Origin: an uncultured Bacilli bacterium
GTDB taxonomy: Bacteria > Bacillota_I > Bacilli_A > RF39 > UBA660
Reading direction: 5' to 3'
DNA: 5,388 bases
Assembly (NCBI GenBank): GCA_934101745.1
Contig: CAKOSD010000085.1
Span: forward strand, 1-5,388
Made by a program: the position numbers and the translations under genes. Shown here piece by piece: positions 1 to 5,388 of this stretch. Under the pieces are notes generated by a model. The model worked only from the letters and a program-made list of their open reading frames with translations, did no database searches and was not told where the DNA came from. Each line of letters begins with the position of its first letter. The first letter of the stretch is position 1.

Positions 1-1
1 A

Positions 2-361
2 TACATAAGATTTCCGGGTGGACGTTCTCATACTCTTTCTAGAAGTCGTTGCAAAGGAATTCTGACTACTGTGGCTAGCAAAGTAGAAGAAGAAGGGTCT
101 CGTTATTATGATTGGAATAGTTTAGTTGAGGATGCCGGGGCTTGTGCTAGTAGAAAAGTTACGGATAAAAATGCTTGTGTTTTAAAGTATTTTAAAAATA
201 CGATTTCTTATAATAAGATTAATGTAGTTTTATTACATGATATTAAATCTTATACCGCAAATAGCCTAGAAAATATGATACTTTATGCTAAAAATCAAGG
301 TTATATCTTTAAGGCTATAGATGATAATGCTCCGGAAATTCATCAACACATTAATAATTAG
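2..361 (+). CDS. Polysaccharide deacetylase (NodB-type), C-terminal part only, cut by the left edge
   Basis: This is the end of a carbohydrate esterase family 4 deacetylase, the family that removes N-acetyl groups from peptidoglycan or other surface polysaccharides outside the membrane. The frame is open from base 2 and gives 119 visible residues. Residues 3-8 read RFPGGR (family motif 3), YYDWN at 35-39 is the motif 4 region, and VVLLHD at 75-80 is motif 5 with the usual catalytic-site histidine (codon at 236). The early motifs (TFDD and HxxxH) must lie upstream of the window, as must any signal peptide or membrane anchor. A GTG at 71 could be called as a start, but the RFPGGR motif is upstream of it in the same frame, so that start is almost certainly false. 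The stop is TAG, and hemW begins 17 bases later, so the two are probably in one transcript. The fold is confident; the exact substrate cannot be read from this end. Confidence 0.9.
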   Translation, partial: YIRFPGGRSHTLSRSRCKGILTTVASKVEEEGSRYYDWNSLVEDAGACASRKVTDKNACVLKYFKNTISYNKINVVLLHDIKSYTANSLENMILYAKNQGYIFKAIDDNAPEIHQHINN

Positions 362-369
362 ATAGAAAT

Positions 370-375
370 AGGTGA
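370..375 (+). promoter_or_regulatory. Ribosome binding site of hemW (AGGTGA type)
   Basis: AGGTGA matches the extended anti-Shine-Dalgarno complement AGGTGAT. Counted from the AGG core, six bases separate it from the ATG at 379, a normal distance even though the purine run seems to touch the start codon. The same arrangement precedes the gene at 1532 (AGGTGAT at 1522-1528). Together with the canonical HemW N-terminus it fixes the start. Confidence 0.7.
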
Positions 376-378
376 GGT

Positions 379-1464
379 ATGCACGCAGTTTATATTCATA
401 TTCCTTTTTGCCGTTCAATATGTAGTTATTGTGATTTTTGTAAGGTTTATTATAATAAAAAATTTACGACTAATTATTTAAAAATGTTAGAAAAAGAAAT
501 AATTAGTCAATATAATAATGAATTAATAAGTACTATTTATATTGGGGGTGGAACTCCATCTTCTCTAGATACTTTAGAATTAAAAGAATTATTTAGAATA
601 ATTAAATTATTTAAGAAAACTAGAAATTATGAATTTAGTTTTGAATGTAATATTGAAGATATTTCTTCAGAACTTTTACAGATTTTAAAAGAAAACGGGG
701 TTAATCGTCTAAGTATTGGGATTGAATCGTTTAATAAAAAAATATTAAATTTAATGAACCGCCACGCGACATATAAAGACTGCTTAGCCAAAATAAATCT
801 GGCTAGAACTTTAGGATTTAATAATATCAATGTTGATTTAATGTATGCGATGCCGAAAGAGACTATGTTTACTTTAAGAAGGGATATTCATAAAATTATA
901 AAACTAAATCCGGAACATATTAGTACTTATTCTTTAATTTTAGAAAAAAATACTATTCTTTATAATAAAGGATATAAAAATATTAAAGAAGAAAAAGATG
1001 CTAAAATGTATAATTATATTAAAAAAATCTTAAAGAAACATGGTTATAATCATTATGAAATTTCTAATTTTGCTAAAGAAGGTTTAGAATCAAAACATAA
1101 TACAACTTATTGGTTAAACGAAGAATATTATGGTTTTGGCTGTGGGGCCTCTGGCTACATTGGAAATATTCGTTATGAAAATACAAAGAGTATTACTTCT
1201 TATTTAAAAGGTGAGTTTTGTCTTAATAAAAATCTTTTAAGTCGTCAGGAAGAAATGGATAATGAAATAATGTTGGTGTTAAGACTTTTAAAAGGTCTTG
1301 ATTTAGATAAATTTTATCAAAAATATCAAGTATCTTTAATAGATAGTTATCCTAAGGTTAAAAATTTAATTAAAGAGGGATTACTTATTTTAGAAGATAA
1401 TCATTTAAAAATACCAGAGAAATATATTTATATTATGGATAGTATTGTCATTAAAATTATTTAG
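379..1464 (+). CDS. hemW: Radical SAM heme chaperone HemW (coproporphyrinogen III oxidase-like)
   Basis: This is a 361-residue cytoplasmic radical SAM protein of the HemW family. The family is related to oxygen-independent coproporphyrinogen oxidase HemN, but characterised members bind and deliver heme. The N-terminus MHAVYIHIPFC is the family start, and Cys11, Cys15 and Cys18 form the CX3CX2C [4Fe-4S]/SAM motif, followed by DF. GGGTPS at 56-61 is the SAM-binding glycine motif. Further family blocks are NRLSIGIESF (109-118), VDLMYAMPKET (152-162), HISTYSLILE (180-189) and YEISNFA...KHN...YW (226-245), then a GFGCGASGY loop. Residues from about 290 form the HemN C-terminal domain. The length is slightly below the usual 375-380. 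Oddities are an extra cysteine at 21 (CDFC where many homologues have CDFN) and Ile92 where the usual ExNP motif has proline. No heme-synthesis gene is in view, so the client protein is unknown. Family assignment is firm; the in vivo role is inferred. Confidence 0.93.
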   Translation: MHAVYIHIPFCRSICSYCDFCKVYYNKKFTTNYLKMLEKEIISQYNNELISTIYIGGGTPSSLDTLELKELFRIIKLFKKTRNYEFSFECNIEDISSELLQILKENGVNRLSIGIESFNKKILNLMNRHATYKDCLAKINLARTLGFNNINVDLMYAMPKETMFTLRRDIHKIIKLNPEHISTYSLILEKNTILYNKGYKNIKEEKDAKMYNYIKKILKKHGYNHYEISNFAKEGLESKHNTTYWLNEEYYGFGCGASGYIGNIRYENTKSITSYLKGEFCLNKNLLSRQEEMDNEIMLVLRLLKGLDLDKFYQKYQVSLIDSYPKVKNLIKEGLLILEDNHLKIPEKYIYIMDSIVIKII

Positions 1465-1484
1465 TGATAATACTTCTTTTATTT

Positions 1485-1516
1485 TTGACATATTTTTTTA
1501 AAATTTTACGTACTAT
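1485..1516 (+). promoter_or_regulatory. Weak promoter candidate before the phosphodiesterase gene
   Basis: The 67-base gap between hemW and the next gene has a perfect TTGACA at 1485-1490 and a TACTAT at 1511-1516, with the gene's ribosome site just after. The spacer would be 20 bases, too long for a standard sigma-A promoter, and the transcript would start almost at the ribosome site. No better-spaced -10 is visible (a TAAAAT at 1499-1504 has no -35 at a proper distance). It may be chance in AT-rich DNA, and read-through from hemW is equally likely. Confidence 0.25.
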
Positions 1517-1531
1517 ATTTTAGGTGATAAT

Positions 1532-2137
1532 ATGTTTATAGCCCATCGAGGTAAAGTAGATAATAATATTAAAGAAAATACCTTAGAAGCCTTTAAGGCC
1601 ACTTTTACCGATAATAAATACCAGGGCTTTGAATTAGATATTAGAACTACTAAAGATAAAGAGTTCGTTGTAGTTCATGACTTCTTTTATAATAATAATC
1701 TTATTAATAAAACTAGGTATCAAGATTTAAGTAAAGATATATGTCTTTTAGAAGAGGTATTAAAATTAGAAACTAATAAAATAATACTTATAGAAATTAA
1801 AGAAAGAGATATTGATACTATTAAATTAAATTCTTTATTGCTTAAGTATCCTATGAAAAATATTTATGTGATGAGTTTTTATAAAGAACCAATAAAAAAG
1901 TTATTACAATTAAAACCCTTTTATAAATGTGGAATCTTAAATTACCTTTTTAATTCGGAAATTTCTTATAATGAATATGATTTTGTTGTTCTTTTAGATA
2001 AGACGATAACCCTTAATTTAATTAGTTATTTTCATAATAGAAAAATAGAAGTATTTAGTTATGGTGTTCTTAAAAATGATTTTCCCTATTTAAATGATAT
2101 TTATTATATAGTTGATGAAAAGATATTTAATAATTAA
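1532..2137 (+). CDS. Glycerophosphodiester phosphodiesterase-like protein, short cytoplasmic form
   Basis: This 201-residue protein has the GDPD TIM-barrel signature. The family hydrolyses glycerophosphodiesters to sn-glycerol 3-phosphate and an alcohol, usually with a divalent metal. The visible motifs are HRG at 5-7, ENT at 15-17, the ExD pair Glu34/Asp36, HD at 49-50 (second catalytic histidine) and IEIKE at 87-91 with the expected metal-ligand Glu88. The key catalytic and metal residues therefore appear intact. HRG begins at residue 5, leaving no room for a signal peptide, so the enzyme should be cytoplasmic. AGGTGAT at 1522-1528 supports the ATG. The chain is shorter than the usual 230-260 residues, and the C-terminal part is divergent: the end reads YYIVDEKIF where homologues carry a TDxP-like motif. 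Likely roles are recycling lipid head groups or trimming glycerophosphate compounds; the substrate is not readable. It follows hemW by 67 bases with no clear terminator between them. Confidence 0.85.
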   Translation: MFIAHRGKVDNNIKENTLEAFKATFTDNKYQGFELDIRTTKDKEFVVVHDFFYNNNLINKTRYQDLSKDICLLEEVLKLETNKIILIEIKERDIDTIKLNSLLLKYPMKNIYVMSFYKEPIKKLLQLKPFYKCGILNYLFNSEISYNEYDFVVLLDKTITLNLISYFHNRKIEVFSYGVLKNDFPYLNDIYYIVDEKIFNN

Positions 2138-2160
2138 ATTTAGTTTCCGCAAAATAAAAG

Positions 2161-2189
2161 TTGCTATAAAATGGTAAAAATGCTAAAAT
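2161..2189 (+). promoter_or_regulatory. Promoter of the 777-residue membrane protein gene (extended -10)
   Basis: TTGCTA at 2161-2166 (4 of 6 to TTGACA) is followed after exactly 17 bases by TAAAAT at 2184-2189 (5 of 6 to TATAAT). The -10 is preceded by TGC at 2181-2183, an extended -10 element. Transcription should begin near 2196, giving a leader of about 20 bases that carries the AGAGGTG ribosome site at 2204-2210 before the ATG at 2218. Base matches and spacing are read directly; activity is inferred. It would drive both repeat-module genes. Confidence 0.6.
2162..2170 (+). promoter_or_regulatory. Possible second extended -10 element overlapping the -35
   Basis: TGCTATAAA reads as TG-n-TATAAA, 5 of 6 to the consensus hexamer with the extended TG. 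It overlaps the -35 hexamer of the promoter just downstream. No good -35 lies 16-18 bases upstream, but extended -10 promoters can work without one. If used, the start would be near 2177 and would compete with the downstream promoter. It may simply be AT-rich chance. Confidence 0.3.
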
Positions 2190-2217
2190 TAAAATGTAAA
2201 ATAAGAGGTGTAATTTT

Positions 2218-4551
2218 ATGGATGAAGATAAGAATAATGTTAATACTCGTAGTCTGGATGATTTAAGTAACCTAGATAACAAGACTATTAATACTTATGA
2301 AGATGGTATTATTAATTCTGATAAAGAGTTAACTAATGATGACTTTTTGGCTGATGATATAATTAATTTTGATGAAGAAGAGGAAAATATTGATGATACT
2401 AGCACTATAAATCCTGATGATGAGGATATATTTGCTAATCTTGATTTGGAGGCTGAAAAAGTAGATAATGAAGATAATGAATTACTAGCTAATAAAGATG
2501 ATTTTAAGGATAATTTACCTAAAAAAGAGAAAAAAGATAAAAAGTCCTTAACTAAAAAACAAAAAATAATTATTATAAGTATAGTAGGAGTTATTATTTT
2601 ATTAATTATTTGCTTAGTAGTTTATTTAATGCTTCCAAAACCTTCCGAAGAGGCTCCTAAAGAACCAGATGAAGTTATCGTTATTGATAAAGGTAATTAT
2701 CGTTATCAAGATGGAACTTTAGTATTCTTAAATGATCAAAAAACAGAGATTGGCACTTATGAATGTCAAGAAAAAGAAGAAGACATGTGCTATATGTCTT
2801 ATATATCTAATGACTTAGATGATGTTAATGTTATAAAGAATGTTTATGAAGATAATACTAGTGTTCAATTTCGTAGTGAGGTCTTTCATAATCGTTTTGT
2901 ATTTATTAACGATGGGGATAAAGATACGATAAAACTATATGATATTTTAGAAAATAAAGTAATTGGTAATTATAAAAAAATAAAATATTATGAGTCTTTA
3001 GGTAGTGATTATGTTGTTTTAGAAAATGAAGAAGGTAAGTATGGGGTAGTAAAAATTACTAGTAATGATTTAGAAACAGTTATTAATTTTACTTATGATA
3101 ATCTAACTTCTTTAGAGAAAAAAGATAATATTTTAGTCGCTCAAAAAGGGAGTAAATATTATTTAATAAATTTAAATGATAAAGTTTTAACCAAGATAAT
3201 TTCTAAACCTATTTATGATTATGATGATAAGCATATTGTTGTTAAAAATGGTAATACCTATAATTTAGTGGATTATAGTAATAAAGAAATATATACTGAT
3301 TATAACTATATTAGTATTATAAATAATGATTATGTTGGCTTAGTAACTGATGGGTCTTTATATATTAGAGATTATGATAAGAATAAATATAATGAAGTTG
3401 GTTATAGTTTAAGTAATGAATCTTATAGTGGTCTTAATACTTATTCAAAAGAAGGGGTTTTAAAGGCTAGTACTTATGCTTATAAAGTAAATGCTAATAA
3501 TAATACTTTGACTATATTTTTAAAAAATAATAATGATGTCGAAGAAAAAGGTTTAAATCTTTTAGATGGTAAGGCCTCACTTAAACAAAAATATTATAGT
3601 AGTTTTGAGGGTATATTATACTTTTATAGTGATTTAGAAAAAACTAATCTTTTAGGAAGTTATGCTTGTACTAATAAGGATAATTTTAATGAGGCTGAAG
3701 AAATTAGAATGTGCGGAGTGGCTCATAATTATTCCTTTAGTGAAAACTTTAAGAATAATGATAAAGGAGCCAGTAGTAAATTTTTACCTATTGTCGATAA
3801 TCGTTATGTTTTCATAACTGATGATATTAATTATTTAGATGGCGAGGTTAAAGTTTATGATTTATATAAAAAACAAACTTTAGCAACTTATAAACATGTT
3901 TCTAGTCCTATGGATAGTGATGATATAACTTTTGTAAATACTATAGATAATATTATTGTTAAAAATAAGAGTGATAAGTTTGGAGTTATTAATATTAATA
4001 ATAACGGGATAACGAAGACTTATGATTTTGTTTACGATCGAATGGAAAGAATTGGCGCTTATGTGGAAGTGGCTAAAGATAATAAGTATCAAATATTATT
4101 TAATAATGACTCATCAAGTATCTCTCTAGATTCTAAAATATATGATTTTAGTGGCAAATATTTTGTGGTTAAAAATAATGATAAATTTGCTATTTATAGT
4201 GATGATGGTAGTGATAATCCAAAGAAAACTACCAAGAAAGATTATAAAGTAATTAAATTAGTAGGAGAATCTTTATATATTGGGGTAGATGGAGATAATA
4301 AGGTTTATTTATGTACTTATAATAATACGGTTATTAATAATGAAGAAATAAAATTAGAAACTACTGGGGATATATTTAAAATTTATAATATGCTAAATGT
4401 AAGTATTAATGGTAATAGTGCTATTTTAAATATTACTAAAGAAGATGGGACTAAGTTAAGTTATACGTATAATATAAAAGATAATAATACCGAAACTGGG
4501 ATTAGTCCGATTCCGGGTTTAAATGGTGATGCTAATGCAACCCAAGAATAA
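2218..4551 (+). CDS. Single-pass membrane protein with acidic cytoplasmic tail and two tandem extracellular repeat modules; function unknown
   Basis: I do not recognise a named family for this 777-residue protein. Residues 1-100 are low-complexity and acidic (about 35 Asp/Glu against about 7 Lys/Arg by hand count). Residues 102-116 are Lys-rich, and 117-140 form one strongly hydrophobic membrane segment. The order acidic tail, lysines, membrane predicts the N-terminus inside and about 635 residues outside. The exterior has two related modules, about 160-450 and 455-752. Matching landmarks are IGTYEC/LGSYAC (178/479), NRFVFI/NRYVFI (225/528), KYGVVKI/KFGVINI (274/587) and IYDYDDKHIVVKN/IYDFSGKYFVVKN (332/641). 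Each module has one cysteine pair (183/191 and 484/499). The recurring pattern of aromatic-Gly, short strand, then YD resembles WG/KWG-type beta repeats, but no Trp occurs anywhere in the protein. A beta-propeller-like or beta-solenoid surface domain is a reasonable guess. The ribosome site AGAGGTG lies seven bases before the ATG. The next gene begins before this one stops. Confidence 0.88.
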   Translation: MDEDKNNVNTRSLDDLSNLDNKTINTYEDGIINSDKELTNDDFLADDIINFDEEEENIDDTSTINPDDEDIFANLDLEAEKVDNEDNELLANKDDFKDNLPKKEKKDKKSLTKKQKIIIISIVGVIILLIICLVVYLMLPKPSEEAPKEPDEVIVIDKGNYRYQDGTLVFLNDQKTEIGTYECQEKEEDMCYMSYISNDLDDVNVIKNVYEDNTSVQFRSEVFHNRFVFINDGDKDTIKLYDILENKVIGNYKKIKYYESLGSDYVVLENEEGKYGVVKITSNDLETVINFTYDNLTSLEKKDNILVAQKGSKYYLINLNDKVLTKIISKPIYDYDDKHIVVKNGNTYNLVDYSNKEIYTDYNYISIINNDYVGLVTDGSLYIRDYDKNKYNEVGYSLSNESYSGLNTYSKEGVLKASTYAYKVNANNNTLTIFLKNNNDVEEKGLNLLDGKASLKQKYYSSFEGILYFYSDLEKTNLLGSYACTNKDNFNEAEEIRMCGVAHNYSFSENFKNNDKGASSKFLPIVDNRYVFITDDINYLDGEVKVYDLYKKQTLATYKHVSSPMDSDDITFVNTIDNIIVKNKSDKFGVININNNGITKTYDFVYDRMERIGAYVEVAKDNKYQILFNNDSSSISLDSKIYDFSGKYFVVKNNDKFAIYSDDGSDNPKKTTKKDYKVIKLVGESLYIGVDGDNKVYLCTYNNTVINNEEIKLETTGDIFKIYNMLNVSINGNSAILNITKEDGTKLSYTYNIKDNNTETGISPIPGLNGDANATQE
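2566..2637 (+). other. Transmembrane segment of the 777-residue protein
   Basis: Codons for residues 117-140 encode an almost unbroken run of Ile, Val, Leu, Gly and Tyr. It is preceded by a Lys-rich stretch (102-116) and followed by Pro-rich, Glu-rich sequence. By the positive-inside rule the N-terminal acidic region is cytoplasmic and the repeat modules are outside. There is no lipobox or signal-peptidase-like cleavage site in the segment, so it should stay as an anchor. Confidence 0.8.
2695..3567 (+). repeat. Module A (first copy of the repeat of about 300 residues)
   Basis: This stretch encodes residues 160-450 of the membrane protein. It opens with a YxDGTLVF strand, then the Y-E-C...M-C cysteine pair (183, 191), NRFVFIND (225-232), GKYGVVKI (273-280), SKYYLIN (312-318) and KPIYDY (330-335). 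The same order recurs about 300-310 residues later and again in the following gene. The likeness is at protein level; I saw no long DNA identity, so the duplication is old. Boundaries are approximate. Confidence 0.75.
3580..4473 (+). repeat. Module B (second copy of the repeat of about 300 residues)
   Basis: This stretch encodes residues 455-752. It repeats the landmarks of module A: FEGILYF (463-469), LGSYAC...MC (479-499), NRYVFITD (528-535), DKFGVINI (586-593), NKYQILF (622-628) and SKIYDF (639-644). The spacing between the two cysteines is 14 residues, against 7 in module A, so the loop is variable. Boundaries are approximate. Confidence 0.75.
4525..4530 (+). promoter_or_regulatory. Ribosome binding site inside the end of the upstream gene
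   Basis: GGTGAT followed by GCTA and ATG at 4535 closely copies the AGGTGAT-AAT-ATG arrangement at 1522-1534. It lies within the last codons of the 777-residue protein gene, whose stop is at 4549-4551. It fixes the start of the downstream gene and suggests that its translation is coupled to the upstream gene. Confidence 0.6.
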
Positions 4552-5388
4552 TAAATTAAGTTTAATTATGGCTATAATTTTAACGATTATAGCCTTACCC
4601 TTAGCATTTATTAGTACTTATGGTCATATTTTATATCCTAGTTCTAAAGATACCGAAGTTTGTGATTTAAAATTAGCCGGTGGGGGCTGTTATGCCTGTG
4701 AAAATAAAACTGGATATTGTAATTATGCTTATAATTATGTTGGAGATTCTTTATATGCTCTAAATTATTATAAGGGAAATAATAACTATGTAACGGCTTC
4801 GGTAGATAATCAGTATGTATTTTTAATGGATACGCCGACGACTTTTAATTATGCTAATTTAAATGAACATCCTAAGACTATTGTTTATAATAAAGAAAGT
4901 GGAAGTAAAATAAATGTAACTGGTTTAAATAATTATGGAATTGGAATTAATGGCGACTATTATATTGGGATAACTGATACCGGAAAATATACGATATTTT
5001 ATATTAATCAAACTGTTCGTAAAGCCTTAACTGAAGAATATGATTTTATTGGTTTGGCTAATCATTTAACTGATGGTAAATTAGATTCTAGTGCTTTTGT
5101 AGTTTTAAGAAATAATGAATGGTTACTTATTGATGCAGAAAATAATATTTTAAGTAGTACTTTTACTAATCCTATTTATGATTTTAGTAGTAGGGCTATT
5201 GCTTTATATAAGGATAATAGTTATTACTTATCCGATTATCAAGGTAATAACCTATTAAATATGTATTTTGATAAAGTTTATTTTTATAAAGATATTTTAC
5301 TTTTAATAAACAATAATACTTTATATATTTATGATAGTGCTAGCGATACTGTCTTATCATCGACGATTAAAGTTACTAAACCAGATGA
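4535..5388 (+). CDS. Membrane-anchored repeat-module protein, N-terminal part, runs off the right edge; function unknown
   Basis: The frame is open from ATG 4535 to the window end: 284 codons plus two bases, no stop. It overlaps the upstream gene by 17 bases in another frame. After the basic N-terminus MQPKNNK comes a hydrophobic segment at about 9-27, a signal anchor or uncleaved signal peptide, so the rest should be outside the cell. No lipobox cysteine directly follows it. Cysteines at 43, 52, 55 and 62 form a cluster, of which Y-A-C55...Y-C62 lines up with the cysteine pairs of the upstream protein. Further shared blocks are NQYVFLMD (92-99), TGKYTIFYI (149-157), NNEWLLID (193-200) and NPIYDF (212-217). 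The gene therefore encodes a divergent third copy of the module seen twice upstream. It has no long acidic tail, unlike its neighbour. The C-terminal extent, and whether more modules follow, cannot be seen. No function can be named; a joint surface role with the upstream protein is inferred from synteny, overlap and homology. Confidence 0.85.
   Translation, partial: MQPKNNKLSLIMAIILTIIALPLAFISTYGHILYPSSKDTEVCDLKLAGGGCYACENKTGYCNYAYNYVGDSLYALNYYKGNNNYVTASVDNQYVFLMDTPTTFNYANLNEHPKTIVYNKESGSKINVTGLNNYGIGINGDYYIGITDTGKYTIFYINQTVRKALTEEYDFIGLANHLTDGKLDSSAFVVLRNNEWLLIDAENNILSSTFTNPIYDFSSRAIALYKDNSYYLSDYQGNNLLNMYFDKVYFYKDILLLINNNTLYIYDSASDTVLSSTIKVTKPD
4652..5388 (+). repeat. Module C (third, divergent and incomplete copy of the repeat)
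   Basis: This stretch encodes residues 40-284 of the downstream protein and aligns in order with modules A and B. The cysteine pair, the N-x-[YF]-V-F strand, the G-K-Y strand and the P-I-Y-D-F strand all fall at similar spacing. It has two extra cysteines (43 and 52) before the shared pair. The window ends at a position matching roughly residue 400 of the upstream protein, so the module is nearly but not fully visible. Confidence 0.65.

Noticed and set aside
71..361. GTG at 71 as the start of a small separate gene of 96 codons
   Set aside because: The same frame is open upstream to base 2 and contains the RFPGGR motif of polysaccharide deacetylases, so this is the tail of a longer gene cut by the window edge.
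627..830. Minus-strand open frame of 67 codons
   Set aside because: It lies wholly within hemW, opposite conserved motif blocks such as NRLSIGIESF, and has no recognisable protein character. It is a shadow frame.
2138..2217. Riboswitch, small RNA or terminator in the gap before the 777-residue protein gene
   Set aside because: The gap is only 80 bases, AT-rich, with no GC stem followed by a T run. Its content is explained by the promoter and ribosome site.
3880..4092. Minus-strand open frame of 70 codons
   Set aside because: It lies inside module B of the membrane protein gene, is Ile/Asn/Ser-rich as expected from antisense AT-rich codons, and has no convincing ribosome site.
2218..4551. 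Frequent short AAT/GAT/TAT triplet runs as DNA-level microsatellites
   Set aside because: They follow from Asn, Asp and Tyr codons in AT-rich coding sequence and show no uniform unit or phase-variable homopolymer tract.
1..5388. Mycoplasma-type code with TGA as tryptophan
   Set aside because: None of the four visible stops is TGA, which is suggestive, but tryptophans at conserved positions are TGG and no long frame has an in-frame TGA, so the standard code explains everything.

Overview
The window is about three-quarters A+T, and every gene lies on the plus strand. The codons are strongly A/T-ending (AAT, GAT, TTA, AAA) and the ribosome sites are of the AGGTGA(T) type. With a polysaccharide deacetylase and a HemW-type radical SAM protein present, this suggests a low-GC Bacillota, perhaps one of the wall-bearing uncultured Bacilli/Mollicutes-related gut lineages. 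The lineage is inference; no marker here fixes it. Tryptophan is TGG and the long frames contain no in-frame TGA, so the standard bacterial code fits.

Left part (1-1464): the C-terminal end of a polysaccharide deacetylase whose beginning lies outside the window. After a 17-base gap comes hemW, a complete radical SAM heme-chaperone-family gene. The two are probably co-transcribed.

Middle (1465-2217): a 67-base gap with only a weak promoter candidate, then a short cytoplasmic glycerophosphodiester phosphodiesterase-like gene, then an 80-base gap holding a convincing extended -10 promoter and possibly a second one in tandem. I see no hairpin-plus-T-run terminator in either gap.

Right part (2218-5388): two overlapping genes for membrane-anchored proteins that I cannot assign to a function. 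The first (777 aa) has an acidic Asp/Glu/Asn-rich cytoplasmic tail of about 100 residues, a Lys-rich stretch, one membrane segment, and an exterior made of two copies of a module of about 300 residues. The second gene starts inside the end of the first, has its own N-terminal membrane anchor, and carries a third divergent copy of the same module before leaving the window. The module has a Y-x-C...C cysteine pair followed by beta-strand repeats resembling WG/KWG-type repeats with Tyr or Phe in place of Trp. This duplicated, translationally coupled pair is the most interesting content. The genes to its left are housekeeping or envelope functions.
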